DNA of 64,000 nt from JAFDWR01 sp038216655 (lineage in GTDB: Bacteria > Armatimonadota > Fimbriimonadia > Fimbriimonadales > Fimbriimonadaceae): the NCBI GenBank assembly GCA_038216655.1, contig JBBQPZ010000001.1:1-64000 (forward strand), given 5' to 3'. The notes under the pieces are model-generated. The model was not told the origin of the DNA and did not search any database. It was given only the letters and a program-made list of their open reading frames with translations. Shown here piece by piece: positions 25,165 to 34,295 of the stretch (within the stretch, counting starts at the first letter, position 1; every line of letters starts with the position of its first letter). A program made the position numbers and the translations under genes.

Positions 25165-26076
25165 ATGCGACGCCAAGCCTTCACCCTTATCGAGCTTCTG
25201 GTCGTGATCGCGATTATCGCGATTCTCGCCGCCATCCTCTTTCCCGTGTTCGCTCAGGCTAAGGAGGCCGCGAAGAAGACCAGCTGTTTGAGCAATGACA
25301 AGCAGATGGCCACCTCGCTGTTCCTTTACGCCGGCGACAACGACGACACCCTCTGCAACACCAGTTGGGAGCAGGGTCCCCTGACTCCGAACCCTGCGAA
25401 CCCGGGCGGCACGTACCAGATCCACTGGACGTTCCTGCTTCAGCCGTACATCAAGAACTATCAGATGTTCGTCTGCCCGTCGGATGGTAAGCCCGTCACC
25501 CCGGATAGCGGTGTCTGTCCCAACGGAGTCGCCGACCTCGGCAAACTGAACGCTTCCGGTCAGATGTACTGCGATTGGCAGGCCCCGGCTTACAGTTACA
25601 TTCCGAACTACAACGCGATCCCGGCCCACGACTGGATTTGTCCGTCGCTCACGAACTTCGAGAGTCCGTCGGACACGATCCTCATCACCGAGCGACGCGA
25701 CGACCTGACGCCCGCCGATAACCACAAGGGCACCAGCGCCTTCTATCCGTCGCAGCCTTGTCCGGGCTGGACGGTCGCCCCGTTCTCGGAATCCCAGCCC
25801 GCGGGCACTTATTCCTACTTCCCGTCGGCGGTGGCCAAGCAGCACTTGATCGATGCCGGCAACACCGGGGCAACGATGAAGCCGTACTTCAAGAAGTACG
25901 ACATCCTCCGCGTCAAGTGGGATCGCCACAGCGGCGGTCAGAACGCCAACTACAGCTACGCGGACGGCCACGCCAAGAACCGCTCGCTGGAGCAGACGCT
26001 CAATCCGAAGAAGTACGAGTACGGCGAGAAGTGGTATCCGAACTCAGCCCCTTGGAACTCGAACCCCTGCAACTAG
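25165..26076 (+). CDS. Prepilin-type N-terminal cleavage protein with C-terminal H-x-DG motif
   Basis: A 303-aa type II pseudopilin-like protein. The N-terminus MRRQAFTLIELLVVIAII is a class III signal (prepilin peptidase cleaves before Phe; Glu5 is present) and forms the long N-terminal helix. The C-terminal RHSGGQNANYSYADGHAK resembles the H-x9-DG motif of related secreted proteins from Armatimonadota, Planctomycetes and Lentisphaerae, with two extra residues between H and DG. A frame 16 codons longer exists but lacks support. A short hairpin (AAATGCCG...CGGCATTT) lies about 80 bases upstream, and a strong terminator follows the stop. Confidence 0.92.
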   Translation: MRRQAFTLIELLVVIAIIAILAAILFPVFAQAKEAAKKTSCLSNDKQMATSLFLYAGDNDDTLCNTSWEQGPLTPNPANPGGTYQIHWTFLLQPYIKNYQMFVCPSDGKPVTPDSGVCPNGVADLGKLNASGQMYCDWQAPAYSYIPNYNAIPAHDWICPSLTNFESPSDTILITERRDDLTPADNHKGTSAFYPSQPCPGWTVAPFSESQPAGTYSYFPSAVAKQHLIDAGNTGATMKPYFKKYDILRVKWDRHSGGQNANYSYADGHAKNRSLEQTLNPKKYEYGEKWYPNSAPWNSNPCN

Positions 26077-26122
26077 TAGGTTGCAAGTAAAGGTCGGGTG
26101 AAATTAAGAACTCCGCTCCGAC

Positions 26123-26156
26123 AAAGACCCGGCTCCCTTTGGGGAGCCGGGTCTTT
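26123..26156 (+). terminator. Strong terminator between prepilin and pyrE genes
   Basis: A stem of 14-15 bp, AAAGACCCGGCTCCC with GGGAGCCGGGTCTTT and a four-base loop, followed by TTTTCTT on the plus strand. It lies in the convergent gap and may also slow transcription arriving from pyrE. Confidence 0.95.
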
Positions 26157-26159
26157 TCT

Positions 26160-26744
26160 TTACGAGCCGCGAGTGCCCGGCTTGGTGACGGGAATCTGGG
26201 CAAGCCAGTCGGGGACTTCGTCCGGCGCGTAGGAGACCGCTCCGACTTTGTGGGCGGAGTAAGTGGGGCAACCAAAGTCGACTGGCTCGGAGGCTCGATC
26301 AATGAGCATCCCGACCCCAGCCGCGTGTCCTCCCGCCGATTCAATCACCGCGATGACCTCGCGCACGGATCGGCCCGTCGTGAGCACATCGTCGACGATT
26401 AGGACCCGGGCCTCAGGAGGCACGCTGGCACCGCGGCGGAGCGTCTTGACGCCCCCCTCCGATTCGACATAGAGCGCGGGGATACCCATCTGCCGGGCGA
26501 CTTCGAAGGCGATGATGATGCCACCAGTGGTCGGCCCGGCGACGATATCGACTTGTCCGTGAAAGTGGTGCGCGATCTCCCGACAAAGCGCGCTGAGGAC
26601 CTGAGGCTGCTCCAGAACGCGGAATTTCTCGAAGTAGGTATCCGAATGGCGACCGGAAGTGAGTAGAAAGTGACCCTTTAGAATCGCGCCCGAGTTCTCG
26701 AGCAGGTCGGCGAGAAGGGAAGAACCATCGGAATCGCTAGTCAT
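26160..26744 (-). CDS. pyrE: Orotate phosphoribosyltransferase
   Basis: Converts orotate and PRPP to OMP in pyrimidine synthesis. The 194-aa length is normal. The PRPP loop is RVLIVDDVLTTGRSVREVI near residue 115, and the N-terminal GAILKGHFLLTSGRHSDTYF is typical. The substrate loop includes AGPTTGGIIIAF. It is the last gene of an apparent operon ilvE - zinc protein - DUF4397 lipoprotein - pyrE. Confidence 0.96.
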   Translation of the reverse strand: MTSDSDGSSLLADLLENSGAILKGHFLLTSGRHSDTYFEKFRVLEQPQVLSALCREIAHHFHGQVDIVAGPTTGGIIIAFEVARQMGIPALYVESEGGVKTLRRGASVPPEARVLIVDDVLTTGRSVREVIAVIESAGGHAAGVGMLIDRASEPVDFGCPTYSAHKVGAVSYAPDEVPDWLAQIPVTKPGTRGS

Positions 26745-26800
26745 CCTAACGATTCTGACGCCTTTCAGGGTTCGAACGCCCTACTCCCGGGGCAGGAAAA

Positions 26801-27529
26801 CTAGTTCAGCTTGAAGAACGTGACTCGAGGGTCCTGGGGAGAAACCGCACCCTCGACTCCGCTGACAAGAGCGAGGTAGACGCCCCCGGCATCGAGGTTC
26901 GGAGTCGTCGAGGCGTAAACCTGTTGCGTGCCGTTGCGGCGCACATCGAATGTCAACGAGTTGCCTGAGTCCACCGTGATGGACTGCTGCCCCCCAAAGG
27001 TGATGTTGGCGAGCGCGTACTGCGGGTTGTCGCCGGGGTTCTGAAAATCGATGGCCGGCGTATCGAAGCCCACGCCGCGATTGAACGCATGGAACACGAT
27101 GAGCTTGGCCTTGTTGCCAACCGGCGAGGTGAGATCGACCACGAACTCCGCGGTTCGGAGGCGTTTGATCGTCTCCGTCCCGTAATTTTCGAGCCCGTAC
27201 GTGACGACCAGATACTTCTTATCGTTGGCGACGGTGGTGGTCTCGGACCACAGCGAGTCGGAGGTCACACTGTCGAATACCGCAACGTCGTAGGTGTCGG
27301 CCTTCTTTTCGTGGAAGACGCTAGAAGTGTCCAGGTACGCCAGACCCGCTTCCAGATCGACGGTAGTGAACTGGACTTCGACCGGATTGGAATCGGGAGA
27401 TGCATTGATGACGCGGATCTTGGGCTTCGAAGTCGCGGTGCCCGAGCCACCGCTTCCTCCACAGCCGACGACGGCGAGAGCGAAAGACGCTCCCAGGAAT
27501 GCCTGAACGATCCACTGCAGACTTCGCAT
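26801..27529 (-). CDS. DUF4397 domain lipoprotein
   Basis: A 242-aa lipoprotein (lipobox VVGC near residue 23, then a Gly/Ser linker). The mature part starts KIRVINASPDSNPVEVQ, the beta-rich signature of DUF4397, and the later QYALANITFGGQQSITVDSG strands suggest one to two immunoglobulin-like domains. The function is unknown. The gene is 12 bases after the McsA-like gene. Confidence 0.85.
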   Translation of the reverse strand: MRSLQWIVQAFLGASFALAVVGCGGSGGSGTATSKPKIRVINASPDSNPVEVQFTTVDLEAGLAYLDTSSVFHEKKADTYDVAVFDSVTSDSLWSETTTVANDKKYLVVTYGLENYGTETIKRLRTAEFVVDLTSPVGNKAKLIVFHAFNRGVGFDTPAIDFQNPGDNPQYALANITFGGQQSITVDSGNSLTFDVRRNGTQQVYASTTPNLDAGGVYLALVSGVEGAVSPQDPRVTFFKLN

Positions 27530-27541
27530 TAATCTTGTACC

Positions 27542-27835
27542 TTAAACAGTTGTTCGGGCCGTCAGCCCGAACTCCGACGCCATCAAATCGGCGAACACCT
27601 CATAGCATAGAGGACAGCCGACTAAAGCCGTGGACTCTAATTGTAGCCGCTGAGTTCCGCAATGTGGGCACCTATCGCGTTGAGGTACGGAATGTCGCAT
27701 CCCCGCCGCAAGCGTTGCCAATTCTACGCCATCAAAGCTCCGGTTGAGGCAAGCGTCGCAAAGGGGCTTCTCAACCCCTTTGGACAGAACCACCCAACCC
27801 GAAGGCCGGCCGCATTTTCCGCAGAGCAAACTCAA
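27542..27835 (-). CDS. McsA-like zinc-finger protein
   Basis: A 97-aa protein with four CxxC-type pairs: CGKCG (5-9), CDAC (26-29), CPHCG (about 57-61) and GCPLCYEVF (about 73-81). The order and the last GCxxCYxxF segment match the N-terminal zinc module of McsA, the activator of protein-arginine kinase McsB. It lacks the C-terminal UVR helix of full McsA and no mcsB is nearby, so it may be a paralogue with another role. The start appears to be a TTG overlapping the ilvE stop (TTGA), suggesting translational coupling. Confidence 0.8.
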   Translation of the reverse strand: MSLLCGKCGRPSGWVVLSKGVEKPLCDACLNRSFDGVELATLAAGMRHSVPQRDRCPHCGTQRLQLESTALVGCPLCYEVFADLMASEFGLTARTTV

Positions 27836-28704
27836 AAGGAAGTGCCGGTCTTGACCGCTTCTCGGTAGCGCCCGATGAGGTCGCGAGTGACCTCACCCGG
27901 AGTCCCGCAACCAATGGGTCGAGAGTCGAGTGAGACCATAGGAATGATTTCCGCCGCCGTGCCCGTTAGGAACGCTTCATCCGCCGAGTATGCGTCGTAC
28001 GGAGTCAACAGGCACTCCTCAACCTTATAGCCCGCTTCGCGGGCCAGGTCGATCGCGGTGTCCCGCGTGATGCCCTGCAAGATGCCGCAGCTCGGAAGCG
28101 GGGTGCGGACCGTCTTGCCGGAGATGAGGAAGATGTTGTCGCCCGTGCACTCGGCCAGATAGCCCTGATGGTTGAGCATCAGCGCTTCGCCGGCGCCGAC
28201 GCGGTTGCCTTCCTGCTTGGCGAGAATGTTTGCCGCGTAGCGACCAATGCACTTCAGGCGCGGATCAAGGCTGTCCGGCGGGATCACCCGGATCGAACTG
28301 GTCACGACGTTCAGGCCAACCTCGTACGCCTCAGGCGCATAGAGCGCGAGGGTCGAAACCATGATCATCACGTTCGGTCGACGATCAATTCCCTTGGGAT
28401 CGAGCCCAAGGCCGGAGCCGCGGGTCACATTCAGCCGAATATATCCTTCGTTGATCTCCGCTTGACGACAAACATCGAGGATTTGCGCCTTAAGGTCGCC
28501 CTGTGTCATCGACATTTCGAATCCGAGGAACCGCATACCGTGATACAGCCGCTCCAGATGCTCGTCCAGCTTAAAGATCTTTCCGTCGTAAATACGGATG
28601 CCTTCAAAGAGGCCGTCGCCGTACAAGTGAGCATGATCGGCCACACTCGTAACCGCCTGCTCGAGGGGGGTTACGACACCATTGAGCCAAACAAGCTTGG
28701 GCAT
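27832..28704 (-). CDS. ilvE: Branched-chain amino acid aminotransferase-like
   Basis: A fold IV PLP transaminase of 290 aa. It has the N-terminal WLNGVVTPLEQAVTSVADHAH, the R-residue region RLNVTRGSGLGLDPK, and the PLP lysine in RLKCIGRYAANILAKQEG near residue 150. The ECTGDNIFLI loop and LPSCGILQGITRDTAIDLA are conserved. Members include IlvE, D-amino acid transaminase and aminodeoxychorismate lyase. The KxxGRYxxNxLAKxEG motif and length favour BCAT or D-amino acid aminotransferase, so the substrate is not settled. It starts the four-gene operon ending at pyrE. Confidence 0.88.
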   Translation of the reverse strand: MPKLVWLNGVVTPLEQAVTSVADHAHLYGDGLFEGIRIYDGKIFKLDEHLERLYHGMRFLGFEMSMTQGDLKAQILDVCRQAEINEGYIRLNVTRGSGLGLDPKGIDRRPNVMIMVSTLALYAPEAYEVGLNVVTSSIRVIPPDSLDPRLKCIGRYAANILAKQEGNRVGAGEALMLNHQGYLAECTGDNIFLISGKTVRTPLPSCGILQGITRDTAIDLAREAGYKVEECLLTPYDAYSADEAFLTGTAAEIIPMVSLDSRPIGCGTPGEVTRDLIGRYREAVKTGTSF

Positions 28705-28837
28705 GTGCGCATTTTACTCGGCAGCGCGGACCAAGATGCGAGACATCTGTCGGCGGAAATCGTAGCTTATAGGGAACTACGCACGTCATAATTAGTAATT
28801 GTTTCGTCTGTTATGTATCAGTCTCGGAAGCTCAAGG

Positions 28838-30265
28838 ATGAAGAAATTTCTTATTGGAACTCTAATCGCGATTGCTGCGATTGCGGTGGGAGTCACCGTA
28901 GTCGCGGCAAAGTATCAACCCACCATACGTCCGAATACGGTCGTGGGGCAGGTCCCCGTGGGTGGACTCACCAAGGAGGAGGCGGCAAAACGCGTCCGAA
29001 TATGGTGGGAAGCGGAAAAGACTAAGGAACTGACGCTTACCTGCGAGCAGTTCAAGGCGAAGATTCCGCCAATGACCCCGAGTCAGCTCGGGATCACCGT
29101 GGACGACGAAGCCTCCGTTGCCCCCTGCGAAGTCAACGATTTCTGGGATGCCGCTTCGCAGAAGATCTCCGGTGAGCCGACGCGCGTCTCGTTCCCGATC
29201 AAATACAAACCGAACGGCGCGAAAGTCGATACGCTCAAGAAGCTAATCAAGTCTTCGATCGGACCGCTCCACCCGGCCAAGGTCACCTACGCGGGGGGGA
29301 TCATCACGCGAACTCCCGAAGTCACCAGCTTCCAACTTGATGAGGCGAAGATTTATGACGCGGTAACCGCCGGCCTCTCGGGGAATGGCGAGGTCGAAGT
29401 CCCGATCACCGAGGCTCCCAAGCACCTGAGCGACGAGGACCTCAACAAGATCAAGGAAGTCGTCAGCGAGTACTCAACCCACTTCCCGGCCTATCAGACG
29501 AGCCGCAACACCAACATCCGCCTCGCAACAGAGAAGCTGAACGGCCACATCCTCATGCCGGGCGAGCAAATGAGCTTCAACCATACGGTGGGTCAGCGGA
29601 CGGTGCAGGATGGCTTCCGGACGGCCCCAGTTTTGAAGAACGGCAAGCACGACGTCGGCATCGGCGGCGGGATTTGCCAAGTTAGCACAACGCTTTACAA
29701 CGCGACCCTTCTGAGCAATCTGAAGATCGTCATGCGGCACAACCATTCGACCCCCAGCGTCTACGTTCCGGTCGGTCGGGATGCCACTGTCGACTGGCCG
29801 GATCTCGACCTCGTGATCGAGAATTCGATGCCCACGCCGGTCGCGATCTCCTCGACTTTCGAGTCAGGCCAGATCACCTTCCGTATCCTCGGCTCCAAAG
29901 ACCCGGGGGTGAGCGTGAAGATTCTTACCTCCGGCTTCCGAAGCTGGGGCGGTAGCGAGCAGGTCATTCGCGATGGTTCCTTGCCACCTGGCAAGACCCA
30001 GGTGCTGGAGCGAGGTTCATCGGCGCGTTCGATTCAGGTCTACCGAGTCGTCTACAAGGACGGGCAGGAAGTCAAGCGCGAGTCACTCGGCACGAGCATC
30101 TATCCCGGCCTGAAGCGAGTCGTCGCGGTCAGCACCCAGAAGGCGGGTCCCAAGCCTGCCGCCCCGGGAACGGCGGTGACTCCGAACCCTCCAGGCGGCG
30201 AACCCGCACCCGATAACGCGCCTCCCCCCACCACGGGCAGGGACGGCGACGGCGGTCGGCTGTAA
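28838..30265 (+). CDS. VanW family protein
   Basis: A 475-aa protein with an N-terminal transmembrane helix or signal (MKKFLIGTLIAIAAIAVG), a peptidoglycan-binding-like region (about 35-210) and a VanW domain (about 225-360) with MSFNHTVGQRT and GIGGGICQVSTTLYNATLLS, the defining motifs. The C-terminus is a Pro/Gly-rich tail. VanW proteins accompany cell-wall assembly; the molecular role is unknown. I start at MKKFLIG with AAGG directly before the ATG. The product should face the periplasm or outer surface. Confidence 0.92.
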   Translation: MKKFLIGTLIAIAAIAVGVTVVAAKYQPTIRPNTVVGQVPVGGLTKEEAAKRVRIWWEAEKTKELTLTCEQFKAKIPPMTPSQLGITVDDEASVAPCEVNDFWDAASQKISGEPTRVSFPIKYKPNGAKVDTLKKLIKSSIGPLHPAKVTYAGGIITRTPEVTSFQLDEAKIYDAVTAGLSGNGEVEVPITEAPKHLSDEDLNKIKEVVSEYSTHFPAYQTSRNTNIRLATEKLNGHILMPGEQMSFNHTVGQRTVQDGFRTAPVLKNGKHDVGIGGGICQVSTTLYNATLLSNLKIVMRHNHSTPSVYVPVGRDATVDWPDLDLVIENSMPTPVAISSTFESGQITFRILGSKDPGVSVKILTSGFRSWGGSEQVIRDGSLPPGKTQVLERGSSARSIQVYRVVYKDGQEVKRESLGTSIYPGLKRVVAVSTQKAGPKPAAPGTAVTPNPPGGEPAPDNAPPPTTGRDGDGGRL

Positions 30266-30451
30266 GGCAGCAGCCCAATTCAAATGGGTCCTATTCGGCG
30301 TATTGGACCTATCTTTAGAGGTCCCTTGCAGTATCCGATCGCAAACTCCTTAATCGCTAACTGGGACCGCCGACACTGCTGTCGGCCACGGCATTGGAAC
30401 CATCACCAAGTCCTAGGGAGAGGAACCAATTCAGTCCTAAGCCGAATCTCC

Positions 30452-30490
30452 GGCTCCTCCCCCGCCCCGGGGGGAGGTTGGGAGGGGGCC
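30452..30490. repeat. GC-rich palindromic repeat (type E, copy 2)
   Basis: The core CTCCCCCGCCCCGGGGGGAGG is shared with the leuS insertion at 13523, with small differences after it. Here it lies in the 552-bp convergent gap between the VanW gene and the membrane cluster, which otherwise holds the type D repeat and no ORF. Confidence 0.85.
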
Positions 30491-30506
30491 AACCGCCACC
30501 CGTTCT

Positions 30507-30697
30507 TAGTAGCGCAGGTTTTCCAACCTGTGTCTCCAAAGAAAGTTGGTTGACTTCCCAGCCTCCTGAGAACAAGTAAGGACAAGACCAGCGAACTGCG
30601 GGACGCAGTGAGCAAATCGACGAAGTGATGACGACGCGGATACTAAGGGGGAGTCCATCATCATCTTCAGCTCGAAGCCCTAGAAATCAAAGAACTG
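30507..30697. repeat. Dispersed 180-190-bp repeat (type D, copy 2)
   Basis: Shares GCGCAGGTTTTCCAACCTG, TTGGTTGACTTCCCAGC, GCGGGACGCAGTGAGC, ACGAAGTGATGACGACGCGG and GGGAGTCCATCAT with copy 1 at 22578, and has a similar ATGACAATGC...TGACAA tail near 30750. It is positioned just before the 3' end of the minus-strand membrane gene, as copy 1 is before the PQQ gene. Confidence 0.85.
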
Positions 30698-30817
30698 CAG
30701 ACGTGCAAATGACAGAATGACAACGGATTCAAAACCGGTCATTTTGCCCCGAATGACAATGCACGAAAACCGAATGACAAACTGGAGCAGTGCTCAAGAT
30801 CGTGTCCAGGAATTGCC

Positions 30818-32692
30818 CTACCGGCTGACCTCGATCAGCCTAAACTGCGGCCCGTCGATCCGCACAGTGCCATAGCTCCGAAGATCGGCCAGCGGTAGTT
30901 CGGGAAAGGCCTCCGGCACCGGGGCGATGATGAAGTCCGCTTGGGTCTCCTTCAGCGCCTCCGTCCGGTCCTCGTCCGTCAACCGAGCGTCGAAGACGCG
31001 CGAGGCGACCGAGCGACGCTTCGCGTAATCCGGTGTCTCGCTCCAATGCCCGGCATACGTGTATGCCCCGGCAAGACCCGTCATGAACGGATTCAGGTCG
31101 GGTATGTACGGCGTCTGCCACTGGTCAGGCTCGGTCTTCACCTCGCCGTCCACGATCACACTCGCCGGATTAGGCACGCCAGGCCGGGCCAGGACGACCA
31201 CGCGACGAGGCTGCAATCCGTCCAGGTAAGCGACGATGTCTCGCACGTTCGGGCTCAGGAACACGGAGTGGACCGTCGTGTTGCTGACGTTGGCACTGAT
31301 AAGCGACTTCTCTCGCGAGAGAATCCAGTAGATCGAGGTGCCCGACAGCACGATGATGCCGAGCACGGTGATCAGATTGCGCGCCTGACGCTCAAAACTC
31401 CGACCCAACCCGGCTAACCCAATCGCCGCGAGGATCGCCCAGGGGATGCTCAGACCCATCGTGAGCTTTCGCTGGAACAGAGCGGGGAAGTAGGGGATCA
31501 GTAGACCCAGCACCGCCCAACTGATCATCAGGTTCCAGACCGGTTCCTCGCGCGAAAGCGCGGCGATCACCCCAAGCCCGGCCAGCATCACAACACCCCA
31601 AGTGGCGTAGCTCAAAAAGTAGCCTTCATAGGGCTGGGTGCCCAGCGCGAACATGCCCACCACTAGTATCGAAAAGCCCGCGAGACCAATGGCGGTGCGA
31701 CGCCCCAAACGCTCGCGGGCGATTCCCCAAATTGCCAGCACGACCATCACAAAGTAGCCGAACAGAAGCTGGCGGAAGTTCGGGGAATACGTCTCGGTGG
31801 CCGCTCGAGCTTGAAAGACCGGATCGTTTTTCAGGACATGAAGGAACCAAAGCGCTGCCGGAACCGCCCCCGCTCCAATACAGGCGGCGCGCCCCACCCA
31901 CGCGCCGGTAATCCCCTTCTGGACCGCCGTCGCGACCAGGAAACCCACGAGCACCAGCGCGATCAGCAGCGCGTCGTAGCTGTGGATGTTCATCAGCACG
32001 CCGAAGGCGATCGCCCCAGGCAGAACCGGCCGCCAGGAGTCGCGACTGTCCAGAACACACCGGAACACGTACACGATCAGACACAAGCTCGCCACGAACA
32101 GCGAGTTCGTCAGCATGGAAGGGAAGGTGAATCCCTCAGGCTGCCAGACGTCGGTCGGAAGCTGGCCCCCGAGAAGCGGAGAGATAACCGCACCTAATGG
32201 CGTTGCGCGAGTGAATGCCTGGCCGAAGTTGTGCCAAACCAAAAACCCGATCCCGCCGGCGACGACCGCGAGTGTCAGGGCGAGCTTGGTCGTGTAGACG
32301 TCCTTAGTCAAGCGGCGAATCAACCCGTAAAGCAGATTGACGAGCAAGACGCTGAGGCCGATCCGGGCGATGTGAGCGGCGGCGGCGATTCCCGTCAACC
32401 GCGCAAGTTGACCAAGGGCGAAGAAATACAGATTGATCGTCAGACCGGGCTGGGTTTCGACGGCGAAGCGGTTGTCCATCATCAGATGACCGCTCATCGC
32501 TTGCCGCATCCAACTCGCGTAGACCATGTGGTCGTCGGCGTTGTATTCGAATCCGGAATAAGCGGCGCGGGCGGGTGCGACAATCTGGGCGTAAACCCAG
32601 GGGAAGCTTAGGACGACGGCGAGGCAAATCGAGAAGATAAGGACGTAACGCCGCTCCAACTGAACCCGTAGCTCCGCCGGAACGGGGGGCAC
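30818..32692 (-). CDS. Polytopic membrane protein, glycosyltransferase-like
   Basis: A 624-aa protein with about 12 transmembrane segments. An early periplasmic loop carries YNADDHMVYASWMRQ: an acidic DD near residue 53 placed after the first helix, as in GT-C enzymes (PMT/ArnT/DUF2029 types), which use lipid-linked sugars. The C-terminal 140 residues form a soluble domain with no recognised motif. It starts with GTG three bases after the TPR gene and is last in a five-gene minus-strand operon. Enzyme activity is inferred only from topology. Confidence 0.75.
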   Translation of the reverse strand: MPPVPAELRVQLERRYVLIFSICLAVVLSFPWVYAQIVAPARAAYSGFEYNADDHMVYASWMRQAMSGHLMMDNRFAVETQPGLTINLYFFALGQLARLTGIAAAAHIARIGLSVLLVNLLYGLIRRLTKDVYTTKLALTLAVVAGGIGFLVWHNFGQAFTRATPLGAVISPLLGGQLPTDVWQPEGFTFPSMLTNSLFVASLCLIVYVFRCVLDSRDSWRPVLPGAIAFGVLMNIHSYDALLIALVLVGFLVATAVQKGITGAWVGRAACIGAGAVPAALWFLHVLKNDPVFQARAATETYSPNFRQLLFGYFVMVVLAIWGIARERLGRRTAIGLAGFSILVVGMFALGTQPYEGYFLSYATWGVVMLAGLGVIAALSREEPVWNLMISWAVLGLLIPYFPALFQRKLTMGLSIPWAILAAIGLAGLGRSFERQARNLITVLGIIVLSGTSIYWILSREKSLISANVSNTTVHSVFLSPNVRDIVAYLDGLQPRRVVVLARPGVPNPASVIVDGEVKTEPDQWQTPYIPDLNPFMTGLAGAYTYAGHWSETPDYAKRRSVASRVFDARLTDEDRTEALKETQADFIIAPVPEAFPELPLADLRSYGTVRIDGPQFRLIEVSR

Positions 32693-32695
32693 GGT

Positions 32696-33079
32696 CTAAC
32701 CCTTCTTCCTTTCGTTCATGCTCTGGTAAACCGCCTCGATCTGATCCTTGGCTGTGCGGGCGTCTTTATTGCTCGGATCGACCTTCAGTGCTTCCTTGAA
32801 TAGCCTGAGAGCCTCGGGATACTTCTGCTTCGGCGGCAGCACGACCGCGTACATCGTGTGCATTCCGAGCTTGACCGTCGCAAACACGTACTGTTTTTTC
32901 AGCTTCGTGTTCTGGGGCTGCTTATGCCAGGCCTTTTCGGCACGATCGCGATCCTGCTTGATCACGGCGAGATCGTGCTTTTCCTTCGCCTCCGCGGCCG
33001 GTGAACTGACCTGGACGGACCCGGCGAACGCGGCGATCGCCAAGCAGAGAGAGAGGAGCGCGACCTTGGGCCAACTCAT
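32696..33079 (-). CDS. Exported TPR-like protein (127 aa)
   Basis: From the ATG giving MSWPKVALLSLCLAIAAFAG there is a signal peptide (cleaved near residue 20). Then comes a short helical array with YPEALRLFKEALKVDPSNKD near residue 90, a typical TPR unit. The longer frame adds 34 codons without a ribosome site. It lies between the DUF4350 gene and the GT-like gene in the operon. Confidence 0.75.
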   Translation of the reverse strand: MSWPKVALLSLCLAIAAFAGSVQVSSPAAEAKEKHDLAVIKQDRDRAEKAWHKQPQNTKLKKQYVFATVKLGMHTMYAVVLPPKQKYPEALRLFKEALKVDPSNKDARTAKDQIEAVYQSMNERKKG

Positions 33080-33107
33080 GCGAAGCAGTGTATCGCGGTG
33101 AACCCAC

Positions 33108-34295
33108 TCAACGCAATGAAATCGAGGGACGGACGTCATGTCCCGCACGGTTGCCGAGGTAAAGGTCAACCTCATCTTCAAGCCGTTTGATCAAAATCCG
33201 GGCGTCCTTCGGTTTGGTACGGCCGGAGGAGGCGGTTGCGGCGGCAGAAAGAAGGCGGCTCAGGTTGTCGGGTAGGCGCTGGTGGAGGTCCTTGAGCGTT
33301 GCGTCGGAGGGGAGCCGCATCGCCTTCCGGAGCCGGGCTTCGGTGCTTCGCACGGTGGTTTGCAGAGCGACGCTCGTCATCCGTCCTCTGCGGAAGGTAT
33401 CGGCGACCGCGTCCAGCAGCGCGCGTGTGCCGAGTTGAGTCGCCCGAGGGTCCTGCGGAAGGCCAAAGCGCTTGCCAAGGGTGTAGACAATCACCACGAA
33501 GAGAAAAATGAGTTGGAACCACATCGCCTCGGCCCACGGGCCGATCGTCTCCAGCATGCCGGGCTCGACCGGGGTCCCAAATCCGGCTTCGTCGAACACG
33601 AGGTTCGCACCGTCGGGAGCCAGCGACCGCACCAGGCGCATCGCAACCTCCGCGTTCTGGTTCTTGTCGATGAATCGGTTCGTGGCGAACACGCCGTCGC
33701 GGACGGCGACGATTCGCCCCGGCCCGACGGCGAAAGCCTCCGAGAAGTGGGTACCAAGCGCGTCGATCCAGAGGGAAGCCATCGGTCCGTCCGCCAGATC
33801 GACATAAGACACGACCGAGGAGCGGGGATCGACCCCCGTGCTGGTGCTTACGATCAGCGGAGTCGCGTTCTGCTGCGTCGCCGGGTGAATCGCGGTATGC
33901 GAGTTCTGAGCGGCGCGGGTGGCGACCCGGAAGTCCTTTTCGATCGGCAGAAGCAGCACATGCCCGCCCGCTTTCAAGTGACGTTCGATCCCTTCCTTGG
34001 CATCCGGGACTCGCCGCGTCAGAACACGCTGAAATGTGTCCTCGGGGTTCACGGCGTAGTCGAAGACCACCAGCAAGTCTCGCGGCGAGAGCCGTGGCCG
34101 AACCGACGACGTCACGCTTACGTGGTAGCCGTTCTGCTCAAGCAGAGAGCGGAAGGCAAGCGAGCCGCTTGGGTTGTAGGAGTTCGTGGAGGGCTTGGAC
34201 TGAGTCTCCCGCCGGCCCAGCAGCACCAACCCGGCGGTGATTCCGAGCAGCCCGAGCAGGATGAACACCACGACAACCAGTGGACGCGACTTCAT
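33108..34295 (-). CDS. DUF4350 domain membrane protein
   Basis: A 395-aa protein. An N-terminal helix (residues 5-25) precedes a soluble domain with NPSGSLAFRSLLEQNGYHV, the DUF4350 start, and a second helix near 260 (FQLIFLFVVIVYTLGKRFGL) that leads to a cytoplasmic tail. In other bacteria DUF4350 genes sit beside MoxR-type ATPases, DUF58 and DUF4129 genes of unknown, envelope-linked role. The ATG overlaps the TGA of the DUF4129 gene. Confidence 0.85.
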   Translation of the reverse strand: MKSRPLVVVVFILLGLLGITAGLVLLGRRETQSKPSTNSYNPSGSLAFRSLLEQNGYHVSVTSSVRPRLSPRDLLVVFDYAVNPEDTFQRVLTRRVPDAKEGIERHLKAGGHVLLLPIEKDFRVATRAAQNSHTAIHPATQQNATPLIVSTSTGVDPRSSVVSYVDLADGPMASLWIDALGTHFSEAFAVGPGRIVAVRDGVFATNRFIDKNQNAEVAMRLVRSLAPDGANLVFDEAGFGTPVEPGMLETIGPWAEAMWFQLIFLFVVIVYTLGKRFGLPQDPRATQLGTRALLDAVADTFRRGRMTSVALQTTVRSTEARLRKAMRLPSDATLKDLHQRLPDNLSRLLSAAATASSGRTKPKDARILIKRLEDEVDLYLGNRAGHDVRPSISLR

